Assembly: GCA_963678275.1 (NCBI GenBank)
Contig: OY782765.1
Span: forward strand, 3,782,001 to 3,846,000
DNA: 64,000 nt
Source: G963677445 sp963678275
GTDB taxonomy: Bacteria > Bacteroidota > Ignavibacteria > Ignavibacteriales > Melioribacteraceae
Direction: 5' to 3'
Shown here one piece after another: positions 25,385-33,628 of the stretch. Both the position numbers and the translations under genes were made by a program. The first letter of the stretch is position 1, and each line of letters opens with the position of its first letter. Below the pieces are notes generated by a model, which was given only the letters and a program-made list of their open reading frames with translations, ran no database searches and was not told where the DNA came from.

Positions 25385-25400
25385 TGCAAGGGGCGTGCCA
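25385..25400 (-). promoter_or_regulatory. Sigma-54 promoter of the oxidoreductase operon
   Basis: The minus strand reads TGGCACGCCCCTTGCA, a perfect match to the sigma-54 -24/-12 consensus TGGCACG-N4-TTGCA with correct spacing. The expected start of transcription is about 12 bases downstream, near 25374, leaving a leader of about 38 bases before the ATG at 25336. The operon it drives ends with an NtrC-type activator carrying the GAFTGA loop that this promoter class needs. Confidence 0.9.
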
Positions 25401-25464
25401 AAAGCATTTTGCCCCTTTTTAGCCCGTTTTCCTAATAAATTTTGAACAGGTTTTGTGGACGGAT

Positions 25465-25481
25465 TGTTAAATAATTTAACA
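25465..25481. promoter_or_regulatory. Palindromic enhancer-like site 1
   Basis: TGTTAAATAATTTAACA is a perfect 8+1+8 palindrome centred about 100 bases upstream of the predicted sigma-54 start. It shares the half-site TGTTAAA with the second palindrome 56 bases further away. It is probably a binding site for the Fis-type helix-turn-helix of the operon's own activator. This is inferred from position and symmetry. Confidence 0.75.
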
Positions 25482-25520
25482 GCATATTTTTAACCCATTA
25501 TAAAACAATGAGTTACGGGG

Positions 25521-25537
25521 TGTTAAAAATTTTAACA
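25521..25537. promoter_or_regulatory. Palindromic enhancer-like site 2
   Basis: TGTTAAAAATTTTAACA is a perfect 8+1+8 palindrome about 156 bases upstream of the predicted start. An extra half-site, TTTTAACA, lies at about 25549-25556. Two similar palindromes at -100 and -156 are the usual distance for upstream activating sequences of NtrC-type regulators. Confidence 0.75.
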
Positions 25538-25579
25538 CTTTTTTAGACTTTTAACAGTATAAATTATTCCGCGGGGGCA

Positions 25580-25900
25580 TCTGTGATTAAGTTCGCCGAA
25601 ACCGAAATCGGTTTTTCCTCACGCGAAGAGGCAAAGAAAGAACAGGATTTACAGGATTGTATTGATTTACAGGATAAAAATCGGTATCGCAATCGTCTTT
25701 TAGCAAAATTGAGATTTCGGAAACAATCACCAATTCCGCCATCATACTCTTACCCTGATTTTTCCCATTCATAATTCATAATTCACCACTCACAATTAAT
25801 TGTCTTACCACAAGGGACACAGGGGGAGGCACAAAGGACACAAGAGGAATAACTCCGCGCCTTCAGGCCGGAGATTTTGCGTGAGATTCCCCCAAAAAAT
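25580..25900. repeat. Dispersed repeats between two divergent operons
   Basis: 25630-25680 holds the AGGATTTACAGGATTGTATT type. 25765-25800 holds TAATTCATAATTCA-like units. 25800-25890 holds the composite CACAAGGGACACAGGG / CTCCGCGCCTTCAGGCCGGAG block in reverse orientation to 1395-1530. No gene is supported; frames on both strands here are repeat text. Confidence 0.7.
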
Positions 25901-25962
25901 TCAATTAATGCTTTTAGCCGCCAATTTTATTATATTTAAGTTTATTAATTTTGGTGAATTGT

Positions 25963-26838
25963 ATGCTATCCAGTATGACCGGATTCGGCAAAGGAATGTT
26001 TCGTGAAGGAAGCATCCAGGCCGAAGCTGAAATAAAAAGTTTAAACAGCAGGTATCTTGATCTTTCAATCAAACTTCCCAAGCAGTTGAGCCATAAGGAG
26101 TTTGAGGTAAGAGAAAAAATAAAGAAAAATCTCGGCAGGGGTAAAATATCGGTTTACCTGAGTCTGACCAACGATACTGTTGAAGACAACCTGGGAAAAC
26201 TGAACGCGGGAGCCCTGGGGAGTATCATGAAGATGCTTACCGAGATAAAAAAGATTACCGGGGTAAAGGAAGAAATCGGGTTTGATCATCTTCTCGCTTT
26301 CCAGAACTTTCTTTTTGATGAGGATGATGAAGAGCTTGAAAAGGAATTTGAAATTATCCTGAAAGCTCTTGACATTGCCATTGAAAGTGTGGTTAAGATG
26401 AGACAGCAGGAAGGACTCGCTATTCTGACAGACCTGAAAGAACGGCTCATTCTTATGGAAAACGGACTTGAATTTATCGAAAACGGGTGCCGCCCCTCAA
26501 TCGATGAATATTTCAACAAGATTAAGGCAAGAGCCGTGGAACTGCTTAACGGCATTTCGGTGAACTCGGAAAGGCTTGAGCTTGAGCTTGCTCTGCTCGC
26601 GGAAAAATATGACTTTACCGAGGAGTGTGTCCGCCTGAGAAGCCATATAAATCTTTTCAGGGAAGCGCTCGATAAAGGCACTGACGCCGGCAGAAAATTA
26701 AATTTCATCTGCCAGGAGATGAACCGTGAGGCCAATACAATAAACAGTAAAGCTGTAGCCGCTGAAATTGGTCACCAGGGAATAATATTAAAGGAAGAAA
26801 TAGAAAAAATCAGGGAACAGATACAGAATATTGAATAA
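25963..26838 (+). CDS. yicC: YicC family endoribonuclease-like protein
   Basis: About 291 residues starting M-L-S-S-M-T-G-F-G, the hallmark N-terminus of YicC. I chose the ATG at 25963 (GGTGA upstream) over the in-frame TTG at 25951. The C-terminal DUF1732 block is clear: G-R-K-L-N-F-I-C-Q-E-M-N-R-E-A-N-T-I-N-S-K. YicC-type proteins are reported RNA endonucleases. It begins a housekeeping operon and overlaps gmk. Confidence 0.95.
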   Translation: MLSSMTGFGKGMFREGSIQAEAEIKSLNSRYLDLSIKLPKQLSHKEFEVREKIKKNLGRGKISVYLSLTNDTVEDNLGKLNAGALGSIMKMLTEIKKITGVKEEIGFDHLLAFQNFLFDEDDEELEKEFEIILKALDIAIESVVKMRQQEGLAILTDLKERLILMENGLEFIENGCRPSIDEYFNKIKARAVELLNGISVNSERLELELALLAEKYDFTEECVRLRSHINLFREALDKGTDAGRKLNFICQEMNREANTINSKAVAAEIGHQGIILKEEIEKIREQIQNIE

Positions 26839-27406
26839 AAAGAAAGGAAAACTTGTTTTATTCTGCGCGCCCAGCGGAGCGGGTAAAACCACCCTGGTAA
26901 GATACCTGCTCGGTGAGTTTGACAATCTGGAGTTTTCCGTCTCGGCCACAACCAGGCCAAAGCGGGAAAATGAAACCGACGGCGCGGATTATTTTTTCCT
27001 GACTGAAGAAAAGTTTCTTTCCCTGACGGAATCGGACGGATTTCTTGAATGGGAAAAGTTTTATGATTATTATTATGGAACCCTGAGGAGTTTTATAGAA
27101 GAAAAAACAGCGGAAGGAAAGAACATAATATTTGATATAGATGTAAAAGGAGCGGAAAATATCAAAAAAGAATATCCTGAGGCTTCAGTTTTTTTTGTGG
27201 CTCCTCCCGACCTGGAAGCGCTGAAAAAACGGCTGATCGACCGGCAGACCGAATCTGATTCCGATCTGCGAAAAAGATTTGAGCGAATGGATATGGAAAT
27301 GGAATATAAAGATAAATTTGATTATGTAATTATTAACGACAATCTGGAAGAAGCAAAAGCGGAAGCAAAAAAACTTGTGAAAAATATTTTATCTACGGAG
27401 GTATAG
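26831..27406 (+). CDS. gmk: Guanylate kinase
   Basis: 191 residues; phosphorylates GMP to GDP. The P-loop A-P-S-G-A-G-K-T-T is near residue 13, followed by S-A-T-T-R-P-K-R-x-x-E and the G-A-D-Y-F-F block for GMP binding. It starts at a TTG overlapping the yicC stop by 8 bases. The order yicC-gmk-rpoZ is widely conserved. Confidence 0.97.
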   Translation: MNKKKGKLVLFCAPSGAGKTTLVRYLLGEFDNLEFSVSATTRPKRENETDGADYFFLTEEKFLSLTESDGFLEWEKFYDYYYGTLRSFIEEKTAEGKNIIFDIDVKGAENIKKEYPEASVFFVAPPDLEALKKRLIDRQTESDSDLRKRFERMDMEMEYKDKFDYVIINDNLEEAKAEAKKLVKNILSTEV

Positions 27407-27703
27407 ATGCCAATAAAACCAATTGATTTACGTGAAATTGATAAGAGAGCGGCTAATGTTTATGAAGCTATCATAATCGCCGCCCGCAAAGCGCGCCTGC
27501 TGAATAATGAAATTAAGCAGGAATTTCAGACATCCCTGAGTAATATTATTACAACACCCGAAGATGAATTTGAAGAGAAGGAAAATCCCGATCAGTTGAG
27601 ATTATCTCTCGAAATTGAAAAAAAGCCGAAGCCGCATCTTGCCGCGCTTAATCAATTTCTCCAGGGTGATGTGGAATTTCGATATAAAAAACCGCTGTTT
27701 TAA
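27407..27703 (+). CDS. rpoZ: RNA polymerase omega subunit-like protein
   Basis: 98 residues, directly after gmk with GGAGG before the ATG. The N-terminal part (I-D-L-R-E-I-D-K-R-A-A-N-V-Y-E-A-I-I-I-A-A-R-K-A-R) matches the short divergent omega proteins of the Bacteroidetes/Chlorobi group. The C-terminal tail is lineage-specific. Position between gmk and coaBC supports the call. Omega assists assembly of RNA polymerase. Confidence 0.88.
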   Translation: MPIKPIDLREIDKRAANVYEAIIIAARKARLLNNEIKQEFQTSLSNIITTPEDEFEEKENPDQLRLSLEIEKKPKPHLAALNQFLQGDVEFRYKKPLF

Positions 27704-28914
27704 TGCACAACCTGAAAGGTAAAAAAGTTGTGCTCGGTGTTACGGGAGGCGTCGCGGCTTATAAAGCATGCTTAATTGCCCGGAACCTTATGAACGCGGG
27801 GGCGGAAGTAAAAACAGTTATGACCCCCGCCGCCACTGAATTTGTAGCGCCCCTTACCTTCTCGGCATTAACCGGCAATGAAGTTGTAGTTGAGATATTC
27901 CCCGCGGACCAGGGTCACGGGGTAAGCCTGAAAACCTGGCACATAGATTTAGGACTCTGGGCCGACCTGATGATTATCGCGCCCGCGACAGTTAATACCG
28001 TGGCAAAAATAGCCTCCGGATTCGCTGATAATGCGCTGACAACCCTCGCGCTGGCTCTCCGCTGCCCGATGATTGTCGCTCCCGCGGCAGATATGGATAT
28101 GTATATGAATCCCGCTTCGCGCGAAAATATTACCACACTCGAGAGGAGGGGAATATTTATTGTGGAGGGAGAGGAAGGATATCTTGCCAGCGGTCTGAAA
28201 GGTCCCGGCAGAATGGCCGATCCTGGTAAAATCACCGACGCGGCGGCCCTCGTTCTTTCCGGATTAAAAAAAGATCTCGGCGGAAAAAAGATACTCGTAA
28301 CAGCCGGGCCGACTTATGAAGATATAGACCCTGTCCGTTTTATCGGCAACCGTTCTTCGGGAAAAATGGGTTATGCTATCGCCAAAGCGGCTTTCCTGAG
28401 AGGAGCTGAAGTAACCCTGGTTTCAGGACCTTCGGCGCAAAACGCTTACCAGGAAATTCCTGTTACAAATGTACGCTCCGCCGCCGAAATGAAAGAGGCG
28501 GTTGAAAAACTGCTTCCCGAAAATGACATCCTGATTATGTCAGCCGCGGTAGCCGATTTCAGAGCGTCAAAAAAATATCCCGAAAAAATTAAAAAAGAGG
28601 AAAAACCTTCTGTTATTGAGCTTGAACCAACAGATGACATTCTAAAAAGTTTGGAAAAAGAAGGAAAAATCATTGCCGGATTCGCGCTCGAAACTGAAGA
28701 TGAGCTTAAAAACGCGAAGGGCAAACTTGATTCAAAAGGTATGGATATGATAGTTCTGAACTCACTTAAAGAAGAGGGAGCCGGATTTGAGTTCGATACC
28801 AATAAAATCACCGTAATAAAAAAAGATGGGAAAATTAATTCTTATCCGTTGACAGACAAATTCCAAACCGCTAACTTTATACTAACCGAACTTAACGATT
28901 TAACTGAAAATTGA
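27703..28914 (+). CDS. coaBC: Bifunctional phosphopantothenoylcysteine decarboxylase/synthetase
   Basis: 403 residues; makes 4'-phosphopantetheine for coenzyme A in two steps. The N-terminal CoaC flavoprotein domain has G-V-T-G-G-V-A-A-Y-K, the active-site His in W-H-I-D-L-G, and P-A-T-V-N-T-V-A-K. The C-terminal CoaB domain begins near residue 190 with I-L-V-T-A-G-P-T-Y-E-D-I-D-P-V-R-F-I-G-N-R-S-S-G-K-M. The ATG overlaps the rpoZ stop by one base. Confidence 0.96.
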   Translation: MHNLKGKKVVLGVTGGVAAYKACLIARNLMNAGAEVKTVMTPAATEFVAPLTFSALTGNEVVVEIFPADQGHGVSLKTWHIDLGLWADLMIIAPATVNTVAKIASGFADNALTTLALALRCPMIVAPAADMDMYMNPASRENITTLERRGIFIVEGEEGYLASGLKGPGRMADPGKITDAAALVLSGLKKDLGGKKILVTAGPTYEDIDPVRFIGNRSSGKMGYAIAKAAFLRGAEVTLVSGPSAQNAYQEIPVTNVRSAAEMKEAVEKLLPENDILIMSAAVADFRASKKYPEKIKKEEKPSVIELEPTDDILKSLEKEGKIIAGFALETEDELKNAKGKLDSKGMDMIVLNSLKEEGAGFEFDTNKITVIKKDGKINSYPLTDKFQTANFILTELNDLTEN

Positions 28915-29657
28915 GTGAACTAAAAAAACTTATAACTGAAGCTCTCAAAGATCAGAAGGAAATGTTTGGCGATGATTTTTTTGAGAGGCTGGATATTGCC
29001 GCCCCAAATTCTGACAAACAAATCATTGCTGAAGCGGTTCCCAAAAAATCTGCGGGCGTTGTGGAGACTAATCTTTTTATGGAAGATTTTCAGAAAGCGG
29101 CCTCTCTTGAAGAACTGGACGCGAAAATTAACAGCTGCATGAAATGTGAGCTTGGAAAAAGCAGAAACAAATTTGTTTTCGGCGCCGGCAACCCCAATGC
29201 CGACGCGCTCCTTATAGGTGAAGCGCCCGGCGCGGATGAGGATAAACAGGGTGTACCTTTCGTGGGACGCGCCGGCAAACTGCTCAATGATATTCTGAAA
29301 GCCATTCATTTTGAAAGGGAAGATATTTATATAGCCAATATTCTAAAATGCAGGCCCCCGGCAAACCGCAATCCCCTTCCCGCCGAAATGGAGATGTGCA
29401 AACCATACCTCCATAAACAGATTGAGCTGATAAATCCAAAGGTTATTTTATGCCTCGGTCTGGTATCGGCAAATTCCCTGCTTGGTAAAAAGGAAAGTCT
29501 TACCCGGATGAGAGGCCAGGTATTCGATTTTGATAACAGGAAAGTGATGGTGACATATCACCCCGCCGCGTTGCTCAGGAATCCGAACTGGAAAAAGGGA
29601 TGCTGGGAGGATGTGCAGAAATTCCGGGCTTTATATGATTCACTTTCAGGGAAGTAA
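28911..29657 (+). CDS. Family 4 uracil-DNA glycosylase
   Basis: 248 residues; removes uracil from DNA. An N-terminal extension of about 70 residues precedes the core. The core has C-M-K-C-E-L (iron-sulfur ligands), G-E-A-P-G-A-D-E-D-K-Q-G-x-P-F-V-G-R-A-G (active site), a second Cys pair region (I-L-K-C-R-P-P), and Y-H-P-A-A-L-L-R-N. It starts at TTG overlapping the coaBC stop. Family 4 enzymes carry a [4Fe-4S] cluster. Confidence 0.94.
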   Translation: MSELKKLITEALKDQKEMFGDDFFERLDIAAPNSDKQIIAEAVPKKSAGVVETNLFMEDFQKAASLEELDAKINSCMKCELGKSRNKFVFGAGNPNADALLIGEAPGADEDKQGVPFVGRAGKLLNDILKAIHFEREDIYIANILKCRPPANRNPLPAEMEMCKPYLHKQIELINPKVILCLGLVSANSLLGKKESLTRMRGQVFDFDNRKVMVTYHPAALLRNPNWKKGCWEDVQKFRALYDSLSGK

Positions 29658-31105
29658 TGATGGAAGAAAAAAGAGAACAAGAAGATAATTTTAATATAGA
29701 TCAGTTGCGGGATTCTTCAAGAAAAGTCCCGTCAAATACCGAGGTTGAGCAAAGTATTCTCGGCGCTATGCTGCTTGAGGAAAAAGCGGTGCCCAAAGCG
29801 TTTGAAATATTAAGGCCGGAATACTTTTTCGATAAAAGAAACCGGTTGATCTTCGCGGCTATGCAGTCTCTTTATGAATTAAATGAACCGATTGAAACGA
29901 TAGCCATTTATGAAGAGTTAAAAAAGGGGGGTAATCTGGACGCTGTGGGGGGACCGGCTTATATTGCCCGTCTTTCGCAGGATATTACCTCGGCTGTGCA
30001 TATCGATTATCACGCGAGACTAATTCTCGAAAAGTGGATATTGCGCAAACTGATAAACACTTCACTTGAAATAGCTTCTTCGGCTTATGAAGCGAAAGAG
30101 GATGTTTTTGATCTTCTCGATAAAGCAGAGGAAAGAATATTCCAGATATCAGAAGAGAGTCTGAAAGAAAGTTTCAAGCCAATGGATAAAGCGGTAAGAG
30201 AAGCTCTCGAACTTATTGAGGCAATCCACGCTAACAAAATGGATGACTTTTCGGTGCCGACCGGGCTTTACGCTCTCGATGATATGCTCGGAGGCTTTCA
30301 GAAGTCGGACCTTATTATTATTGCCGCGCGTCCCTCTATGGGTAAAACCGCGTTCGCTCTCAGTATCGCGCGCAACGCGGCAATCGATCATAAAGTGCCT
30401 GTAGCGGTATTCAGCCTTGAGATGTCGACCATTCAGCTTGTAACACGTCTTATTTCGGCTGAGGCGAGAATCGACGCGCACAGCATCAGAACAGGACGCT
30501 TTAAAGCTGAAGAAGGAGCGAAAATAAGCCGCACTGTTCATAAACTTAGCGACGCCCCCATTTATATCGATGACACCCCCGGTCAGACAGTTCTCGAAGT
30601 GCGCGCGAAAGCCAGACGCCTGAAGGCTGATAAAAATGTCGGGATGGTAATCATCGATTATCTTCAGCTTATGACCTCCTCATCCAGGATGGAAAGCCGA
30701 GAGAGAGAGATATCAACAATTTCAAGATCACTTAAAGCGCTCGCCAAAGAATTGAATATACCGGTTCTCGCCCTCTCACAGCTTAACAGGGCTGTTGAAT
30801 CAACTTCCGATAAAAGGCCTATGCTTTCACACCTGAGGGAATCGGGCTCAATTGAACAGGACGCGGATGTGGTGCTTTTTCTTTACCGTCCTGAAGTTTA
30901 TGGAATTAAAAGTTATCTTAATGACAATATGCCCACCGAAGGAACCGGGGAGGTTATAATAGGCAAACAGAGGAACGGCCCGGTGGGGGATGTAAGAGTA
31001 AAGTTTATTAAAGAATATGCCAGGTATGAAAACCTGGATATGACTTATGGAAATATGGCGGAAAGCGCTTCATCTAACCAGGGACAGGACGAGGTACCGA
31101 TATGA
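29657..31105 (+). CDS. dnaB: Replicative DNA helicase DnaB
   Basis: 482 residues of normal length with no intein. The N-terminal primase-interacting domain begins P-S-N-T-E-V-E-Q-S-I-L-G-A-M-L. The RecA-like ATPase has Walker A A-R-P-S-M-G-K-T-A, Walker B M-V-I-I-D-Y-L-Q-L-M, the S-R-S-L-K-A-L-A-K-E-L segment and L-R-E-S-G-S-I-E-Q-D-A-D. It unwinds DNA at the fork. It follows the glycosylase with a 1-base overlap. Confidence 0.97.
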   Translation: MMEEKREQEDNFNIDQLRDSSRKVPSNTEVEQSILGAMLLEEKAVPKAFEILRPEYFFDKRNRLIFAAMQSLYELNEPIETIAIYEELKKGGNLDAVGGPAYIARLSQDITSAVHIDYHARLILEKWILRKLINTSLEIASSAYEAKEDVFDLLDKAEERIFQISEESLKESFKPMDKAVREALELIEAIHANKMDDFSVPTGLYALDDMLGGFQKSDLIIIAARPSMGKTAFALSIARNAAIDHKVPVAVFSLEMSTIQLVTRLISAEARIDAHSIRTGRFKAEEGAKISRTVHKLSDAPIYIDDTPGQTVLEVRAKARRLKADKNVGMVIIDYLQLMTSSSRMESREREISTISRSLKALAKELNIPVLALSQLNRAVESTSDKRPMLSHLRESGSIEQDADVVLFLYRPEVYGIKSYLNDNMPTEGTGEVIIGKQRNGPVGDVRVKFIKEYARYENLDMTYGNMAESASSNQGQDEVPI

Positions 31106-31953
31106 AAACCAGAATTGCTTTTGTTTTATTGTTTATTTTTTCTCTTTCCATCACAGCGCAGGTATGCACCAATGCTGATAAAGAGGTTATCAAACAAAAA
31201 TTTGAACTGGCAAAAGAAAAAGAGCTTTCCGAAAAACCGATCGGGGATGTGATGACCGAAATCGGCAGATCTTTTATCGGTGTTGAATATAAGGCTCATA
31301 CAATAGAGATTGGAGATAAAGAACAGTTGGTCGTTTATGTAACCGGACTTGACTGTTATACTTTCCTCGAAACATCACTGGTTCTTTCCAGGTGTATTAA
31401 ACAGGATAAATACAGTTTTGAGGATTTTGTTGAGGAACTGGAAAAAATCCGTTACCGGGATGGAAAACTTGACCGTTATCCTTCGCGCCTCCATTATTTT
31501 TCTGATTTTCTCCACAATCATGATTCCAGGGGCGCCGTTAAAATTAAAAGTAAAGAGGCGGGTGGAATTCCATATACCAAAGAGATCAACTTTATGACAC
31601 GGAATTCAGATAAATATCCCCGCCTTAAAGGGAATGATGAATTTATTCAGATAATGAAAGGTGTTGAGGATAAAATCAATTCGAGGGATTATTATTATAT
31701 CCCGCAGGATTCGATAGAAGCTTGTGAAAAAAATATTCAACCGGGCGATCTTATTGGCCTTACCACCAATATAAAGGGACTCGATATATCGCATGTAGGT
31801 ATGGCCGTAAGAGAAAGTGACGGCAGAATTCATTTTCTCCATGCTCCCCTTTCCGGCGCGAAAGTGCAGATTTCGGAAGGAGCCCTGCCCGATTATGTTA
31901 AAGCGGTTAAAAACGCTACCGGAATAATGGTGGCCCGTCCGCAGGAGCCATAA
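31102..31953 (+). CDS. DUF1460 secreted amidase-like protein
   Basis: 283 residues with a signal peptide (cleavage near residue 20, after T-A-Q). It matches the DUF1460 group, papain-like proteins described as N-acetylmuramoyl-L-alanine amidase-like. The catalytic Cys85 lies in G-L-D-C-Y-T-F and the catalytic His in D-I-S-H-V-G-M-A-V. It probably acts on cell-wall fragments in the periplasm. It overlaps dnaB by 4 bases and ends the operon. Confidence 0.88.
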   Translation: MKTRIAFVLLFIFSLSITAQVCTNADKEVIKQKFELAKEKELSEKPIGDVMTEIGRSFIGVEYKAHTIEIGDKEQLVVYVTGLDCYTFLETSLVLSRCIKQDKYSFEDFVEELEKIRYRDGKLDRYPSRLHYFSDFLHNHDSRGAVKIKSKEAGGIPYTKEINFMTRNSDKYPRLKGNDEFIQIMKGVEDKINSRDYYYIPQDSIEACEKNIQPGDLIGLTTNIKGLDISHVGMAVRESDGRIHFLHAPLSGAKVQISEGALPDYVKAVKNATGIMVARPQEP

Positions 31954-32032
31954 TTTCACTACATCTTTACTCTCGCTAATAAGCGTGGAAAATAATAACA
32001 TGATTTCAGGTATTCATGAGATAAAAAAGATA

Positions 32033-33556
32033 CTATTTCATCAATAATATCTTTTTCATTCTCGTTTCATTTTTAAGATTCAGCCGGACAAAATATATCC
32101 CGGAGGAAACATTTTCAGGCATCTTAACTTTTTTGGTTACAGCGCCGGGATTATAAAAATCTGAAAGTTTCAAAATTTCATTGCCTAAAATATCATATAT
32201 GACGACTGTTCCCCGTCCTTCTTCCTGAATATTAAAAAGCAGTGTGATTTCCCCGTTAAAGGAATTTGGATAAGCCGACAGTTGATATTTTTCATCGGCA
32301 GTTATTTCAACTTTATCGCCGGTGAATATTTCATATTTTCCATCCAGGTCGATCTGCTTAAGTCTGTAGCGAAAAATTCCCGGACCGGGGTTATCCTCAA
32401 ACTGATAGGCATGTTCCCGTGTGGTTGTTCCATGCCCCTCCACAAATGCTATTTTTGACCAGGAATTATTCATCCCTTCCCTTTCTATTTCAAAACCGAA
32501 GTTATTTGTTTCGGTAGCGGTCTTCCAATTCAACAGAACTTTACCGCCAACTGCTGAACAACTGAAATTAACCAGCTCAACTGGTACAGTCGGGCCGGAA
32601 TATCTGTAAATTCCTTTCCCATCGACAAAAGCGTAAATGAAACCGGAGGAATCAATGGCAATTTTTTTCACGTTCCAATCCAAAAGAAATCCGACAGGCT
32701 CCCAGTTTATACCTTTATCCGTGGATTTTATAACTCCTGATTCCAGATTATTGTTGTCTCTATTAATCGTATAAAGAGTACCATCCCGAAACCTGAGTAT
32801 GGAATCCCAATAAGAACCAAATTGCCAATGATACTGATAATGAATACTATCCCCATAGTTTGTGAAAATATTAGCAAATGTCCCACTTGAATCTTGGTAA
32901 ATTCCAAATAAGCTTCCATCTTTTAGAGAACAAATACTTTCCAATACGAATAAAAAGCAGGTTGTCCATGTATTTCCATAGTCAGACGATTTAAATAATC
33001 CCCCTCCCATACTTGGACTGCCTGAATAAATAAAATTATCATCAAATGACATCGTATGAGGCCCAATTCCGGGGGTATATCCTGTTTTTATCCAACTGTG
33101 TCCATAATCTTCTGATCTATATAATCCTGAGAGATCGACAGCATAAATAAAATCGTTATCTCCGATGAAAAGAGAGCCAAATCCGTCAGAGGGTATTGAA
33201 TCCGAAACAATAAACCAGCTATTGCCTTGATTATTTGATTTAAAAATGTCATACGTATCGGTTGCGAAAAATATTTCTCGAGAGTCAATTCCGAGACTAT
33301 ATATGTTCCTATTAGCATTCAAACCATCGTTTTTAACCTCCCAGTCCTCCCCCGAATTAGATGAATAATATATCATACCCGGGGCAGCCGCCACAAGAAC
33401 TCCCGAGGTTCCAAAACATTCAATATCGTTAACATTATAAATTGAATCGGGCCCGATTTTTTCCCAAATGAAACCCTGTGAAAATAAATCATTTGTAAAG
33501 ATAGGTATTGTCAATAATACCAGTACCTTCAAAGAGAGCAGATTCATTTTTTTCAT
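32033..33556 (-). CDS. Secreted Asp-box protein with type IX sorting domain, copy 1
   Basis: About 507 residues from the ATG at 33556 (AAGGG upstream), with a signal peptide. The N-terminal 290 residues carry Asp-box motifs of the S-x-D/N-x-G-x-x-W type (S-N-S-G-E-D-W, S-N-N-Q-G-N-S-W, S-E-D-Y-G-H-S-W, S-S-D-Y-G-N-T-W, S-T-D-K-G-I-N-W), indicating a sialidase-like beta-propeller. The C-terminal 205 residues hold a linker domain and a type A sorting domain ending G-I-Y-F-V-R-L-N-L-K. The sorting motif reads Y-P-N-S-F-N instead of Y-P-N-P-F-N. It is probably exported to the cell surface. The catalytic role is unknown. Confidence 0.85.
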   Translation of the reverse strand: MKKMNLLSLKVLVLLTIPIFTNDLFSQGFIWEKIGPDSIYNVNDIECFGTSGVLVAAAPGMIYYSSNSGEDWEVKNDGLNANRNIYSLGIDSREIFFATDTYDIFKSNNQGNSWFIVSDSIPSDGFGSLFIGDNDFIYAVDLSGLYRSEDYGHSWIKTGYTPGIGPHTMSFDDNFIYSGSPSMGGGLFKSSDYGNTWTTCFLFVLESICSLKDGSLFGIYQDSSGTFANIFTNYGDSIHYQYHWQFGSYWDSILRFRDGTLYTINRDNNNLESGVIKSTDKGINWEPVGFLLDWNVKKIAIDSSGFIYAFVDGKGIYRYSGPTVPVELVNFSCSAVGGKVLLNWKTATETNNFGFEIEREGMNNSWSKIAFVEGHGTTTREHAYQFEDNPGPGIFRYRLKQIDLDGKYEIFTGDKVEITADEKYQLSAYPNSFNGEITLLFNIQEEGRGTVVIYDILGNEILKLSDFYNPGAVTKKVKMPENVSSGIYFVRLNLKNETRMKKILLMK

Positions 33557-33628
33557 TGTTTTTACCCTTAACAATAATAAAATTGCGAACTTGATGTACA
33601 GAAATCAGTATACAACAAACTTTCCAGA

